Position numbers and translations under genes: made by a program
In this document: one piece after another, positions 1-6,019 of the stretch
Position numbering within the stretch: the stretch's first letter is position 1
Layout: each line of letters starts with the position of its first letter
The notes under the pieces: model-generated
Seen by the model: the letters and a program-made list of their open reading frames with translations, nothing else
Told to the model about the DNA's origin: nothing
Database searches by the model: none
Assembly (NCBI GenBank): GCA_016873355.1
Contig: VGXK01000137.1
Location: 1-6,019 of the forward strand
DNA length: 6,019 nt
From: Phycisphaerae bacterium
Lineage (GTDB): Bacteria > Planctomycetota > Phycisphaerae > Phycisphaerales > SM1A02
Direction: 5' to 3'

Positions 1-1
1 C

Positions 2-790
2 TCGGTCACTCACGGATTCGAGCCGTGCGCCGGGCTCGTGACCGGTCTCCACGTTCGCGGCGATCTCATCCTCGGCCGCACGCCGTCGCCCGAGTCAGCT
101 TCGGCGTGCGGTTTTCTCACGGTCGCGGGCGGGGCGAGTCGTGCAGCCCCTCCCGCGCTCGTGGTCGACGGCGCGATCCAGTCCCCGCCCCGCGCGGGCA
201 TGATCTTCGTGCTGCGAGGCGCGGCGAGCGCCGGCATGATCGCGCTCTGGTCGGGGCACCTGCTCGGCGACGGCCGGCTCTCGCTTCACGACGGCGCTCG
301 CGGCGCGACCGACGCTGGCGCGTCAATCGCTTCCGGCGGTGCGAAGTCGCACTCGGCCGGCGCGATCGGCGCGTTCCTGGGCCCGAATCTCACGGTCGAG
401 CCGTTCGGATGCGACGCGGTGACGGCCTCGCACGGCAACCATCGGCTTCCCCGCGCCCCCGAGTACGGCGAGATCGAATTCGGCATGGGCGTCGTGATGC
501 AGCGAAGCACGCTGCGGCTTCGCGTGGGTCCCGTCGATCGGGACGGTCGCGCGAACGATCGGCTCGCCTGCCGCGGAACGCTGCACCTGGGAGATTCGCG
601 GCTGGAGATCGCCAGCGCGTTCCTCGATCGTCCGAGCGAGGTCACGGCCGGAACTTCCTTCGTGCTCGTGGAGGCAGGCTCGATCTGCGGCGAACTCTCG
701 AGCGCGTCGCTGCCGGCGCTGCCGAACGGTCTGCGCTTCGCGTTGGAGCGAAGCGCCACTCGCATCGTGCTCCGCGCGGTTGGACACTGA
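2..790 (+). CDS. C-terminal part of an autotransporter-like beta-strand-rich protein (5' end outside window)
   Basis: The frame is open from the left edge, so the true start lies upstream; 262 residues are visible. The composition is rich in Gly, Ala, Ser and short hydrophobic strands. The last 110 or so residues follow the pattern that closes many secreted beta-helical or autotransporter-associated repeat proteins: a glycine-rich strand (GEIEFGMGVVMQ), alternating Leu/Arg strands, a D-R-L-x-x-x-G-T-L-x-L-G turn (near 557-597), then GTSFVLVEAGSICGELSS, LPALPNGLRFALERS and a final VLRAV strand. In that family the segment is the last module of a surface or exported passenger. No C-terminal sorting helix (PEP-CTERM type), membrane segment or anchor is visible; the protein simply ends at Gly-His. 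No signal peptide can be judged because the N terminus is missing. The exact role is unknown. The family assignment rests on pattern resemblance only. The next gene may be co-transcribed, since only about 32 bases separate them. Confidence 0.65.
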   Translation, partial: SVTHGFEPCAGLVTGLHVRGDLILGRTPSPESASACGFLTVAGGASRAAPPALVVDGAIQSPPRAGMIFVLRGAASAGMIALWSGHLLGDGRLSLHDGARGATDAGASIASGGAKSHSAGAIGAFLGPNLTVEPFGCDAVTASHGNHRLPRAPEYGEIEFGMGVVMQRSTLRLRVGPVDRDGRANDRLACRGTLHLGDSRLEIASAFLDRPSEVTAGTSFVLVEAGSICGELSSASLPALPNGLRFALERSATRIVLRAVGH

Positions 791-822
791 CGGCCTCGAA
801 GCGCGGCCCTACGATCGCGACC

Positions 823-1731
823 GTGCCGCGATCGACTTCACGAAATCCCCGCGCACCGTCGTCGAAACCGCGACGCTCCGGCTCGACGCGATCGCAACCG
901 CGGCTTCCGCCCGCGCCGCGGACATTCGAGAAGGGCCGCACCGTCCGCACGATTCTCGATCGCGACGCGATCGACTGCCTCGTGCACAACATTTCGCTCG
1001 TGCATGCGAAGTTCGACGGCGACGCGTTCCGGCGCAGCGCGCACAAGGGCCTCAAGCCGCTCACGTTCACGGAGCGCGGCGATCATCTTGCCCGTGCGCT
1101 GCGCGAGCACCTGCCACAGCGCTACGACGCCGCCATTCGCGTGCTGCTCCGCTCGCTCACGCCCGCGCGGAGTGAGACCGATCGCAGCGGCCTGGAGGTC
1201 TTCTTCTACTTGCCTCACTCGGCGTTCATCGCCATGTACGGGCTCGACCCCGAGCACAACGGCGGCCGCGATCCCTTCGAAATCTCCATGAAGGCCCAGT
1301 ACGAGATCACGCGCCGCTTCACCGCCGAATTCAGCATTCGGCCGTTCCTTGCGCGGGATCCCGAGCGCACGCTCGCGGTGCTCGCGCGCTGGACCCGCGA
1401 CCCCTGCCCGCACGTGCGGCGGCTCTGTTCCGAGGGTCCACGCCCCCGATTGCCCTGGGGAATGCGGCTTCGGGCGTTCGTTCGCGACCCGCGCCCGTGC
1501 GTTCCGATCCTGGAAGCGCTCAAGGACGACCCCTCGCTCTACGTGCGGCGCAGCGTCGCGAATCACCTGGGCGACATCGCCAAGGACCACCTCGATCTCG
1601 CGATCGATCTCTGCGAGCGCTGGCGAAAGGGCGCGTCCGCCGAGCGACTCTGGCTCATTCGCCATGCCCTTCGACACCCCGCGAAGAAAGGGCACGCGCG
1701 CGCACTTCGGCTCCGCGCCATGGCACGGTAG
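823..1731 (+). CDS. DNA alkylation repair protein, AlkC/AlkD HEAT-like superfamily
   Basis: Members of this superfamily are DNA glycosylases or lesion-binding proteins built of HEAT-like helical repeats that remove or recognise alkylated bases such as 3-methyladenine. The conserved core starts near residue 41 (V-R-T-I-L-D-R-D-A-I) and continues with F-D-G-D-A-F (64-69), a GLKPLTFTERGDHLARALRE helix, RRFTAEFSIRPFL (164-176), VRRLCSEGPRPRLPWG (198-213) and YVRRSVANHLGDIAKDH (240-256). The last two are the hallmark repeats of the family. The protein would be 302 residues. The start is uncertain: GTG at 823 is the first usual start codon after the upstream gene ends, but it has no Shine-Dalgarno site, and residues 1-34 are an Arg/Ser/Pro tail with no acidic residue. 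The next GTG (982) would cut into the first helix. The same frame is open far upstream across the preceding gene, which I treat as chance. The family call is firm; AlkC versus AlkD subgroup and substrate are not resolved. Confidence 0.85.
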   Translation: MPRSTSRNPRAPSSKPRRSGSTRSQPRLPPAPRTFEKGRTVRTILDRDAIDCLVHNISLVHAKFDGDAFRRSAHKGLKPLTFTERGDHLARALREHLPQRYDAAIRVLLRSLTPARSETDRSGLEVFFYLPHSAFIAMYGLDPEHNGGRDPFEISMKAQYEITRRFTAEFSIRPFLARDPERTLAVLARWTRDPCPHVRRLCSEGPRPRLPWGMRLRAFVRDPRPCVPILEALKDDPSLYVRRSVANHLGDIAKDHLDLAIDLCERWRKGASAERLWLIRHALRHPAKKGHARALRLRAMAR

Positions 1732-1757
1732 CGAGTCCGGAAGAGGTGCGTTTCGCG

Positions 1758-1763
1758 TAGAAT
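1758..1763 (+). promoter_or_regulatory. Possible -10 box (TAGAAT) for gyrA
   Basis: TAGAAT differs from the sigma-70 consensus TATAAT at one base and lies in the only sizeable spacer before gyrA. It would give a transcript start near 1770 and a leader of roughly 85-90 bases. No convincing -35 hexamer is seen 16-18 bases upstream, so this is a weak prediction. Confidence 0.3.
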
Positions 1764-1789
1764 CGCCGCTCTTTCCCAGACCGATTTCG

Positions 1790-1805
1790 GGGCGCTTCGG
1801 CGCCC
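1790..1805 (+). promoter_or_regulatory. GC-rich hairpin with TTCG loop in the gyrA leader
   Basis: GGGCGC (1790-1795) pairs with GCGCCC (1800-1805) around a TTCG loop closed by C-G, the very stable UUCG tetraloop type. An alternative longer pairing exists between 1789-1795 (GGGGCGC) and 1823-1829 (GCGCCCC), enclosing the self-complementary GCGCCGGCGC at 1806-1815. There is no T-tract, so it is not a classical terminator for the upstream repair gene. It could shape the gyrA 5' leader, or be an incidental product of high GC. Confidence 0.3.
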
Positions 1806-1856
1806 GCGCCGGCGCGGCGAGCGCGCCCCCAAGACCGCTCTCCACGCACTCATCGC

Positions 1857-4430
1857 ATGCCCGAAGCCACGGAACAGGAACCGCCCGCGCCGCTCGATCG
1901 CGTCGTCGATCAGGAGATCGATCGGGAGCTGCACGACAGCTACCTGACCTACGCCATGAGCACCATCATGGACCGGGCCCTGCCCGATGTCCGCGATGGC
2001 CTCAAGCCCTCGCAGCGCCGCGTGCTCGTGGCGATGCACGACCTGAATCTCACGCCGGGACGCAAGCAGATCAAGTGCGCCAAGATCTGCGGCGACACCA
2101 GCGGCAACTACCACCCGCACGGCGAGAGCGTGATCTATCCCACGCTCGTCAACCTCGGCCAGGCGTGGAAGACCCGCTACCTGCTCGTGGACAAGCAGGG
2201 CAATTTCGGCTCGATCGAAGGCGATCCCCCAGCGGCGATGCGCTACACGGAAGCGCGGATGACGGCGGCCACCGTCGCCATGCTCGAGGACATCGACAAG
2301 GAGACGGTCGACTTCCGCCCGAACTACGACGATCGCCTCACGGAACCGACCGTGCTTCCGGGGCGCTTCCCGAATCTGCTCGTCAACGGCTCGACCGGAA
2401 TCGCCGTCGGCATGGCGAGCAGCATGCCGCCGCACAACGTCTCGGAGATCTGCGACGCCATCGTCGCCATGATCGACGATCCGGAGATCTCGCTCGAATC
2501 GCTGATGAAGATCGTGCCGGGGCCGGACTTCCCCACCGGCGGCGCCATCCTCGGTCGTCGCGGCATCATCGAGGCGTATGCGACGGGGCGCGGACGGCTC
2601 ACGCTGCGCGGTCGCGTGCATCAGGGCAAGGACGGCACGCGCGACGCGATCATCATCGACGAGATTCCGTACCAGGTGGTGCAGAGCTCGCTCATCGAGA
2701 AGATCGTGGAAGCGAGCCGCGAGGGACGCATTCCGGACGTCTCGGATGTGAAGAACTATTCCGGGCGCGATGCGCAGACGCGCATCGTGGTGGTGCTGCG
2801 CAAGGGCGCGGATCCGGAAGTCGTCGAGAAGCAGCTCTACGAGTACACGCCGCTCCAGAGCACGTTCTCGATCATCAACATCGCGCTCGTCAACCACCAG
2901 CCGCGCACGATGGGACTCAAGCAGCTCATCCAGTGCTACGTGGATCACCGCCGCGACGTGGTGCGCCGCCGCACCGCGTTCCTGCTGCGCCAGGCCAAGC
3001 AGCAGGCGCACAAGCTCGAGGGCCTGATCTACGCGGTCTGCGACATCGACGAGGTGATCCGCATCATCCGAGACAGCCGCGAGCGCGAGGAGGCGATTTC
3101 GCGCCTCATGGAACGCGGCTTCCGCATCGCGTCGGATCATCGTTACGCGCGGCTGATTCCGAAGCAGTTGATCGAGCGAACGCAACTGGTGCCGGAGGGA
3201 GCGAAACTCACGCGCGTGCAGGCGGACGCGATCGGCGCCATGCGGTTGATCCAGCTCGTTGGTCTCGAAGTGGAGAAGCTCGCGGCGGAGTTCACCAAGC
3301 TCCTCGAGGAGATCGAGGGCTACGAGGCGATTCTCGCGGACGAGAAGCTCGTGCTCGACATCATCCGCGAGGACACGCACGAACTGAAGGAGAAGTTCGG
3401 CGACAAGCGGCGCACCACGATCGAGCAGACGGAGGCGGAGGACTTCAACATCGAGGCGCTCATCGCCGAGCACGATGTCGTGGTCACCATCAGCCACGAG
3501 GGCTACGTGAAGCGCCTGCCCGTCGACACCTACCGCACGCAGGGTCGCGGCGGCGTCGGCATCAGGGGAAGCGACGCCAAGGAAGGCGACTTCATCGAGC
3601 AGATCTTCACCGGCTCGAGCCACGACGACCTGCTCTGCTTCACCACCACCGGGCGCGTCTTCAAGATGAAGGTCTGGCAGATCCCGGAGATGTCGCGCAC
3701 CACGAAGGGTCGCCACATCCGCCAGGTGCTCGAGATGCGCGAGGACGAGTCGATCCAGACATTCCTGCCCGTCGCCGGATTCGATTCGCGCGAGGACTAC
3801 CTGCTTTTCGTGACGGCGCAGGGTCGCGTGAAGCGAACCGCGCTCGGCGATTACCGCAATGTGAATCGAGGCGGCATCATCGCCGTCAATCTCAACGAAG
3901 GCGATCGCCTTGTCGACGTGCTGCTCACGAGCGGCCGCGATCAGGTGCTGCTCTCCACCGCCGGCGGCATGTCGATCCGCTTCGACGAGAACGACGCCCG
4001 CGTAATGGGTCGAGCGGCCGCCGGCGTGAAGGGAATCGAGCTCGAAGATGGCGACGAAGTCGTCGGCGCCGTTCGCTGCGACGACGAGAGCGATCTGCTC
4101 ACCGTCACGCAGAACGGCTACGGCAAGCGCACGCCGCTCGTCGAGTATCTCGTGCACAGCGAGGATGGAACCACGCGCGCCCAGAGTCGCGGCGGCAAGG
4201 GACGCATCGACATCAAGACCACCGATCGCAACGGTCGAGTCGTCGCCATTCGAAGCGTGAAGCCGCAGGACGACCTCATGTTCATCAGTCGCGGCGGCAT
4301 GATCGTTCGCGTCAACGCGGGAGAGATCAGCCAGATCGGGCGCAACACGCAGGGCGTCCGCGTGGTCAAGTTGCGCGACGACGATCAGCTCATCGCCGCC
4401 GCCAAGGTCGTCAGCGAAACCGACGCGTGA
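1857..4430 (+). CDS. gyrA: DNA gyrase subunit A
   Basis: GyrA is the DNA-cutting and rejoining subunit of gyrase (A2B2), which introduces negative supercoils using ATP hydrolysed by GyrB. At 857 residues it is near the usual size. The N-terminal breakage-reunion domain begins at YLTYAMSTIMDRALPDVRDG (29-48); the catalytic pair is Arg129-Tyr130 in AAMRYTEARMT. The coiled-coil gate follows (near 360-480), then the C-terminal beta-pinwheel (about 540-850), which extends through NTQGV and so supports GyrA rather than a shortened ParC. The GyrA box is degenerate, QGRGGVG at 562-568 instead of QRRGGKG; a second box-like QSRGGKG lies at 776-782. The quinolone region reads HPHGESVIYP (86-95): the E. 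coli Ser83 equivalent is kept (Ser91), but Asp87 corresponds to Pro95 and Ala84 to Val92. The acidic C-terminal tail of E. coli GyrA is absent. ATG at 1857 has no Shine-Dalgarno site but sits just before the conserved N terminus. gyrB is not in the window. Confidence 0.97.
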   Translation: MPEATEQEPPAPLDRVVDQEIDRELHDSYLTYAMSTIMDRALPDVRDGLKPSQRRVLVAMHDLNLTPGRKQIKCAKICGDTSGNYHPHGESVIYPTLVNLGQAWKTRYLLVDKQGNFGSIEGDPPAAMRYTEARMTAATVAMLEDIDKETVDFRPNYDDRLTEPTVLPGRFPNLLVNGSTGIAVGMASSMPPHNVSEICDAIVAMIDDPEISLESLMKIVPGPDFPTGGAILGRRGIIEAYATGRGRLTLRGRVHQGKDGTRDAIIIDEIPYQVVQSSLIEKIVEASREGRIPDVSDVKNYSGRDAQTRIVVVLRKGADPEVVEKQLYEYTPLQSTFSIINIALVNHQPRTMGLKQLIQCYVDHRRDVVRRRTAFLLRQAKQQAHKLEGLIYAVCDIDEVIRIIRDSREREEAISRLMERGFRIASDHRYARLIPKQLIERTQLVPEGAKLTRVQADAIGAMRLIQLVGLEVEKLAAEFTKLLEEIEGYEAILADEKLVLDIIREDTHELKEKFGDKRRTTIEQTEAEDFNIEALIAEHDVVVTISHEGYVKRLPVDTYRTQGRGGVGIRGSDAKEGDFIEQIFTGSSHDDLLCFTTTGRVFKMKVWQIPEMSRTTKGRHIRQVLEMREDESIQTFLPVAGFDSREDYLLFVTAQGRVKRTALGDYRNVNRGGIIAVNLNEGDRLVDVLLTSGRDQVLLSTAGGMSIRFDENDARVMGRAAAGVKGIELEDGDEVVGAVRCDDESDLLTVTQNGYGKRTPLVEYLVHSEDGTTRAQSRGGKGRIDIKTTDRNGRVVAIRSVKPQDDLMFISRGGMIVRVNAGEISQIGRNTQGVRVVKLRDDDQLIAAAKVVSETDA

Positions 4431-4435
4431 CGCTG

Positions 4436-4632
4436 CGGCCGCCCGCTTCGCGGCGCCGCGGAGAGATTCGCGTCGGCTCCGGTAGCCCTTTTCGGCTCAG
4501 ACACTCGGGCTGGCTTCGCGGCTCTCTGAATCGCCGCGATGCCGCTGCGCGGCACCGCCGCCCTCAACTCGCCGAGAAAGGGCTACCGGAAGCCGACGCG
4601 ACGCTCGAGCGGAGTCGCGAAGCGGGCGGCCG
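4436..4632. repeat. Long imperfect inverted repeat (foldback) between convergent genes
   Basis: The left arm 4436-4496 and right arm 4571-4632 are reverse complements over most of their length, separated by 74 bases. The outer block is 17 of 17 identical (CGGCCGCCCGCTTCGCG at 4436-4452 against 4616-4632). The inner block, 4469-4496 against 4571-4600, matches at 28 positions with two one-base gaps and contains CCGGTAGCCC on the left arm. About 15 bases between the blocks have diverged. The element begins five bases after the gyrA stop and covers the 3' end of the convergent small gene. As RNA, either strand would fold into a long hairpin. It could be a bidirectional terminator or mRNA stabiliser, a REP/BIME-like or MITE-like repeat, or a structured RNA. 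No transposase or clear target duplication is seen. The arms are direct observation; the role is inferred. Confidence 0.8.
4516..4554. other. Two nested hairpins in the foldback loop
   Basis: Inside the loop of the large inverted repeat are two further perfect stems. The first is TCGCGGC (4516-4522) with GCCGCGA (4533-4539) around a 10-base loop. The second is TGCCGC (4540-4545) with GCGGCA (4549-4554) around a 3-base loop. They abut each other, so the whole 4436-4632 element could fold as a long stem topped by two short hairpins. Neither stem is followed by a T-run. Confidence 0.5.
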
Positions 4633-4806
4633 TTCGCGCAGGCGCAATCGAGACATCGGCTTCGTCCCTGCCTTCGTCTTCGTCCTTGTCTTCGCGCCAC
4701 CCTTCGCCGGTTGGCAGGTGTACACCTCGGTCCCATCCGGCATCACGGTTCGCTTGCACGGACCGCCTCCGTTGAGCACAAGGATCTTGATGTCGCCCGT
4801 TCCCAT
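4564..4806 (-). CDS. Small uncharacterised basic protein with two cysteines
   Basis: I do not recognise this 80-residue protein. The start is ATG at 4806, chosen because GGAGG (plus-strand 4816-4820) lies nine bases upstream, a much better ribosome site than most genes here have. The N terminus, MGTGDIKILVLNGGGPCKRT, is followed by a short turn-like stretch M-P-D-G-T-E-V-Y-T-C, giving Cys17 and Cys31. Residues 35-49 form a low-complexity Lys/Thr/Gly stretch (TRTKTKAGTK) from a degenerate CTTCGTC repeat at about 4658-4695. Residues 59-80 are Arg/Ser/Pro-rich and lie within the right arm and loop edge of the inverted repeat, so the original C terminus may have been shorter. No signal peptide or membrane helix is evident. 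It is convergent with gyrA and divergent from the gene at 5048. The good ribosome site and sensible N-terminal half argue for a real gene; its function is unknown. Confidence 0.55.
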   Translation of the reverse strand: MGTGDIKILVLNGGGPCKRTVMPDGTEVYTCQPAKGGAKTRTKTKAGTKPMSRLRLRERPPASRLRSSVASASGSPFSAS

Positions 4807-4815
4807 GAGTTGAGT

Positions 4816-4820
4816 CCTCC
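4816..4820 (-). promoter_or_regulatory. Shine-Dalgarno site for the small minus-strand gene
   Basis: On the minus strand this reads GGAGG (within GGAGGA), nine bases before ATG at 4806. It decides the start of the 80-residue protein over the longer in-frame extension that begins at 4908. Confidence 0.6.
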
Positions 4821-5035
4821 GTTCAGGTGCGTCCTTGACGCCGCGTCGCAGACGACACGGATGCGGCGAGGCCCGCCGATCCGCGGAGCGTGCAAGGCCG
4901 CCAGGCACGCGACCATCGCCGGCGCGTTGATTACGAAGAAACTCGCTCCCTCTCCGGGCGCGACCGCCACGGACTGCGCTTCAACTCCGGAGGTTCGGAC
5001 CATTCGCATCCAGGCTGCGCGAGAGGTCCCGCCTC

Positions 5036-5041
5036 AAGGAG
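5036..5041 (+). promoter_or_regulatory. Shine-Dalgarno site for the secreted protein gene
   Basis: AAGGAG lies six bases before the ATG at 5048 and fixes that start. The rest of the divergent spacer, 4807-5035, is GC-rich and shows no convincing -35/-10 pair on either strand, although promoters for both flanking genes should lie there. Confidence 0.75.
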
Positions 5042-5047
5042 ATCGCA

Positions 5048-6019
5048 ATGAACCGCACACTCGCTTCCACGATGCTCGCGACTCCATTCTTCTGCGCCAC
5101 CGCCTCGTTCGCGGATGTCACCGTCTATTGGTGGCAGGATGCGGACCACTGGAACTTCAAGCGCTCGCACATGCCGGATCTGGATCAGCGTCGGGACGAC
5201 TGCTGCGAATCGCCCGGGCTGCCCGGCGACGGCAGCGGCTATGGCGTGCCAACATCGATGATGAACCTCCTCTGCTATCCCTCCAATCACGGCATCCCGT
5301 TGCTTTCGCCGGGAAGTGGAAACTGGCAGTGGAACGGGCTCTACGAGGACGCCACCGACGCCATCGCCGAGCTCGGTGATTACATGGCGACGAGTCCCGC
5401 GACGGGAACCGGTGCGGGCGCGTGGTCCGACGGTACGCAGGATTGGCTTGATCTCTACGCGCATGGACAGCTCGCGCGGACCGCGGTGTTCAACGCGCCC
5501 GATGTCGACCCGTCGGTCATGGGAATGACGCTGCACAATTTCAACGGCGGCGTCACCGCGTTCTGCTACGGCGTGTACATCCCCGGCGACTTCTACGAGG
5601 GCATTCCGTTGCTCGGTGAGCGAATCGGCGGTCACTGCCTCGCCTTCGTGGGCTCCGAGCGCGGCCAGAACGGCTTCCGAGTGCGCTACCGCGATCCCGC
5701 CGACGACGGGGTCGATGCATCGCAGTCGACGTTCACGACGATCGAAACGTATGTCGTGCAATTGCAATTCGCCTATCAGCCGGATGAGCAATGGGTGAAG
5801 TGGGTCGATTTCCTGGTGATTCCATCGCGCGATGGATACCTGCGGGCCGTCGATGGGTATGTCACGCTGACTCCGACCTCCTTCCTCACATTCCAGAGCA
5901 ACGGCGGAACCCTTTCGCTGAACCAGGTCGCGCCGCTGGCGATGGGATCGGTCACCGAACTGATTCCCGTGCCCGATGCCAGCGCGATCATCGACATGGA
6001 TCTCGAACTCGCGGACGCG
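5048..6019 (+). CDS. Secreted C39-like (papain-fold) protein lacking the nucleophile cysteine, 3' end outside window
   Basis: 324 residues are visible without a stop. The first 22 (MNRTLASTM...ATASFA) look like a short signal peptide cleaved after ASFA, so the protein is probably exported. GYGVPTSMMNLLCYPSNHG (64-82) resembles the first motif of C39-type or related cysteine protease-like proteins, normally x-C-x-P-T-S at a helix start; here the cysteine position is Gly66. GGHCLAFVG (194-202) matches the second motif with the histidine (His196), and YRDPADDG (214-221) fits the third motif with an Asp. If this alignment is right, the protein keeps the fold and His/Asp but cannot use the usual nucleophile. 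Cys52, Cys53, Cys76, Cys173 and Cys197 remain and could form disulfides or supply an unusual nucleophile. The stretch after about residue 255 is a separate, less recognisable beta-rich region. Good Shine-Dalgarno site, no visible partner genes. The gene itself is firm; the C39 relationship is inferred from short motifs. Confidence 0.85.
   Translation, partial: MNRTLASTMLATPFFCATASFADVTVYWWQDADHWNFKRSHMPDLDQRRDDCCESPGLPGDGSGYGVPTSMMNLLCYPSNHGIPLLSPGSGNWQWNGLYEDATDAIAELGDYMATSPATGTGAGAWSDGTQDWLDLYAHGQLARTAVFNAPDVDPSVMGMTLHNFNGGVTAFCYGVYIPGDFYEGIPLLGERIGGHCLAFVGSERGQNGFRVRYRDPADDGVDASQSTFTTIETYVVQLQFAYQPDEQWVKWVDFLVIPSRDGYLRAVDGYVTLTPTSFLTFQSNGGTLSLNQVAPLAMGSVTELIPVPDASAIIDMDLELADA

Noticed and set aside
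25..822. In-frame upstream extension of the alkylation repair protein
   Set aside because: It overlaps the beta-rich gene ending at 790, is almost wholly Arg/Ser/Pro/Gly-rich, and has no counterpart in the repair family, whose members start close to the conserved core.
1563..4157. Minus-strand open frame of 864 codons opposite gyrA
   Set aside because: It is antisense to gyrA and its sequence is the low-complexity His/Leu/Asp/Val mixture typical of an antisense shadow. No start signal or motif supports it.
1349..4813. Plus-strand open frame of 1154 codons overlapping the whole of gyrA
   Set aside because: It overlaps an unambiguous gyrA in another frame, is extremely rich in Arg, His and Ala, and shows no family motifs. 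Long stop-free frames are expected here because GC-rich codons rarely form stops.
4743..5009. Minus-strand open frame of 88 codons upstream of and overlapping the small gene
   Set aside because: Part of it has high GC at third positions, so it was considered as a translationally coupled partner. It lacks a ribosome site, has no recognisable motif, overlaps the well-supported small gene start in another frame, and probably is spacer.
4931..5791. Minus-strand open frame of 286 codons opposite the secreted protein gene
   Set aside because: The plus strand has a good ribosome site, signal peptide and protease-like motifs over the same bases; the antisense frame shows none.
1..6019. tRNA, rRNA, CRISPR arrays, insertion sequences, transposase or phage genes
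   Set aside because: No cloverleaf, regularly spaced direct repeats, transposase motif or rRNA stretch was seen on reading both strands.

Overview
The window is GC-rich DNA with few Shine-Dalgarno sites and long chance open frames. It holds five protein genes and one notable foldback repeat. The organism is most likely a member of the Planctomycetota, perhaps Phycisphaerae. I infer this from the style of the GyrA (HPHGESVIYPTL around the quinolone region), a secreted protein resembling C39-type papain-like proteases, and an autotransporter-like beta-strand protein. No ribosomal RNA or other decisive marker is present, so this placement is tentative.

Layout from left to right: (1) the C-terminal part of a plus-strand surface or exported beta-rich protein, cut by the left edge and ending at 790; (2) a plus-strand DNA alkylation repair protein of the AlkC/AlkD HEAT-like superfamily, probably 823-1731; (3) a 125-bp spacer with a possible -10 box and a GC-rich hairpin; (4) a complete gyrA, 1857-4430; (5) a long imperfect inverted repeat, 4436-4632, which starts five bases after the gyrA stop; (6) a small minus-strand gene, 4806 down to 4564, convergent with gyrA, with a strong ribosome binding site and a 3' end inside the repeat; (7) a divergent spacer, 4807-5047; (8) a plus-strand secreted protein from 5048 that runs off the right edge. 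The last protein looks like a C39-type protease fold in which the nucleophile cysteine position is glycine.

The repair gene and gyrA both act on DNA and lie in the same direction, but nothing shows that they share an operon. The other genes appear functionally unrelated. The most unusual points are the large foldback between the convergent genes, the small gene partly built from that repeat, the natural substitutions in the GyrA quinolone region and GyrA box, and the apparent pseudo-protease.
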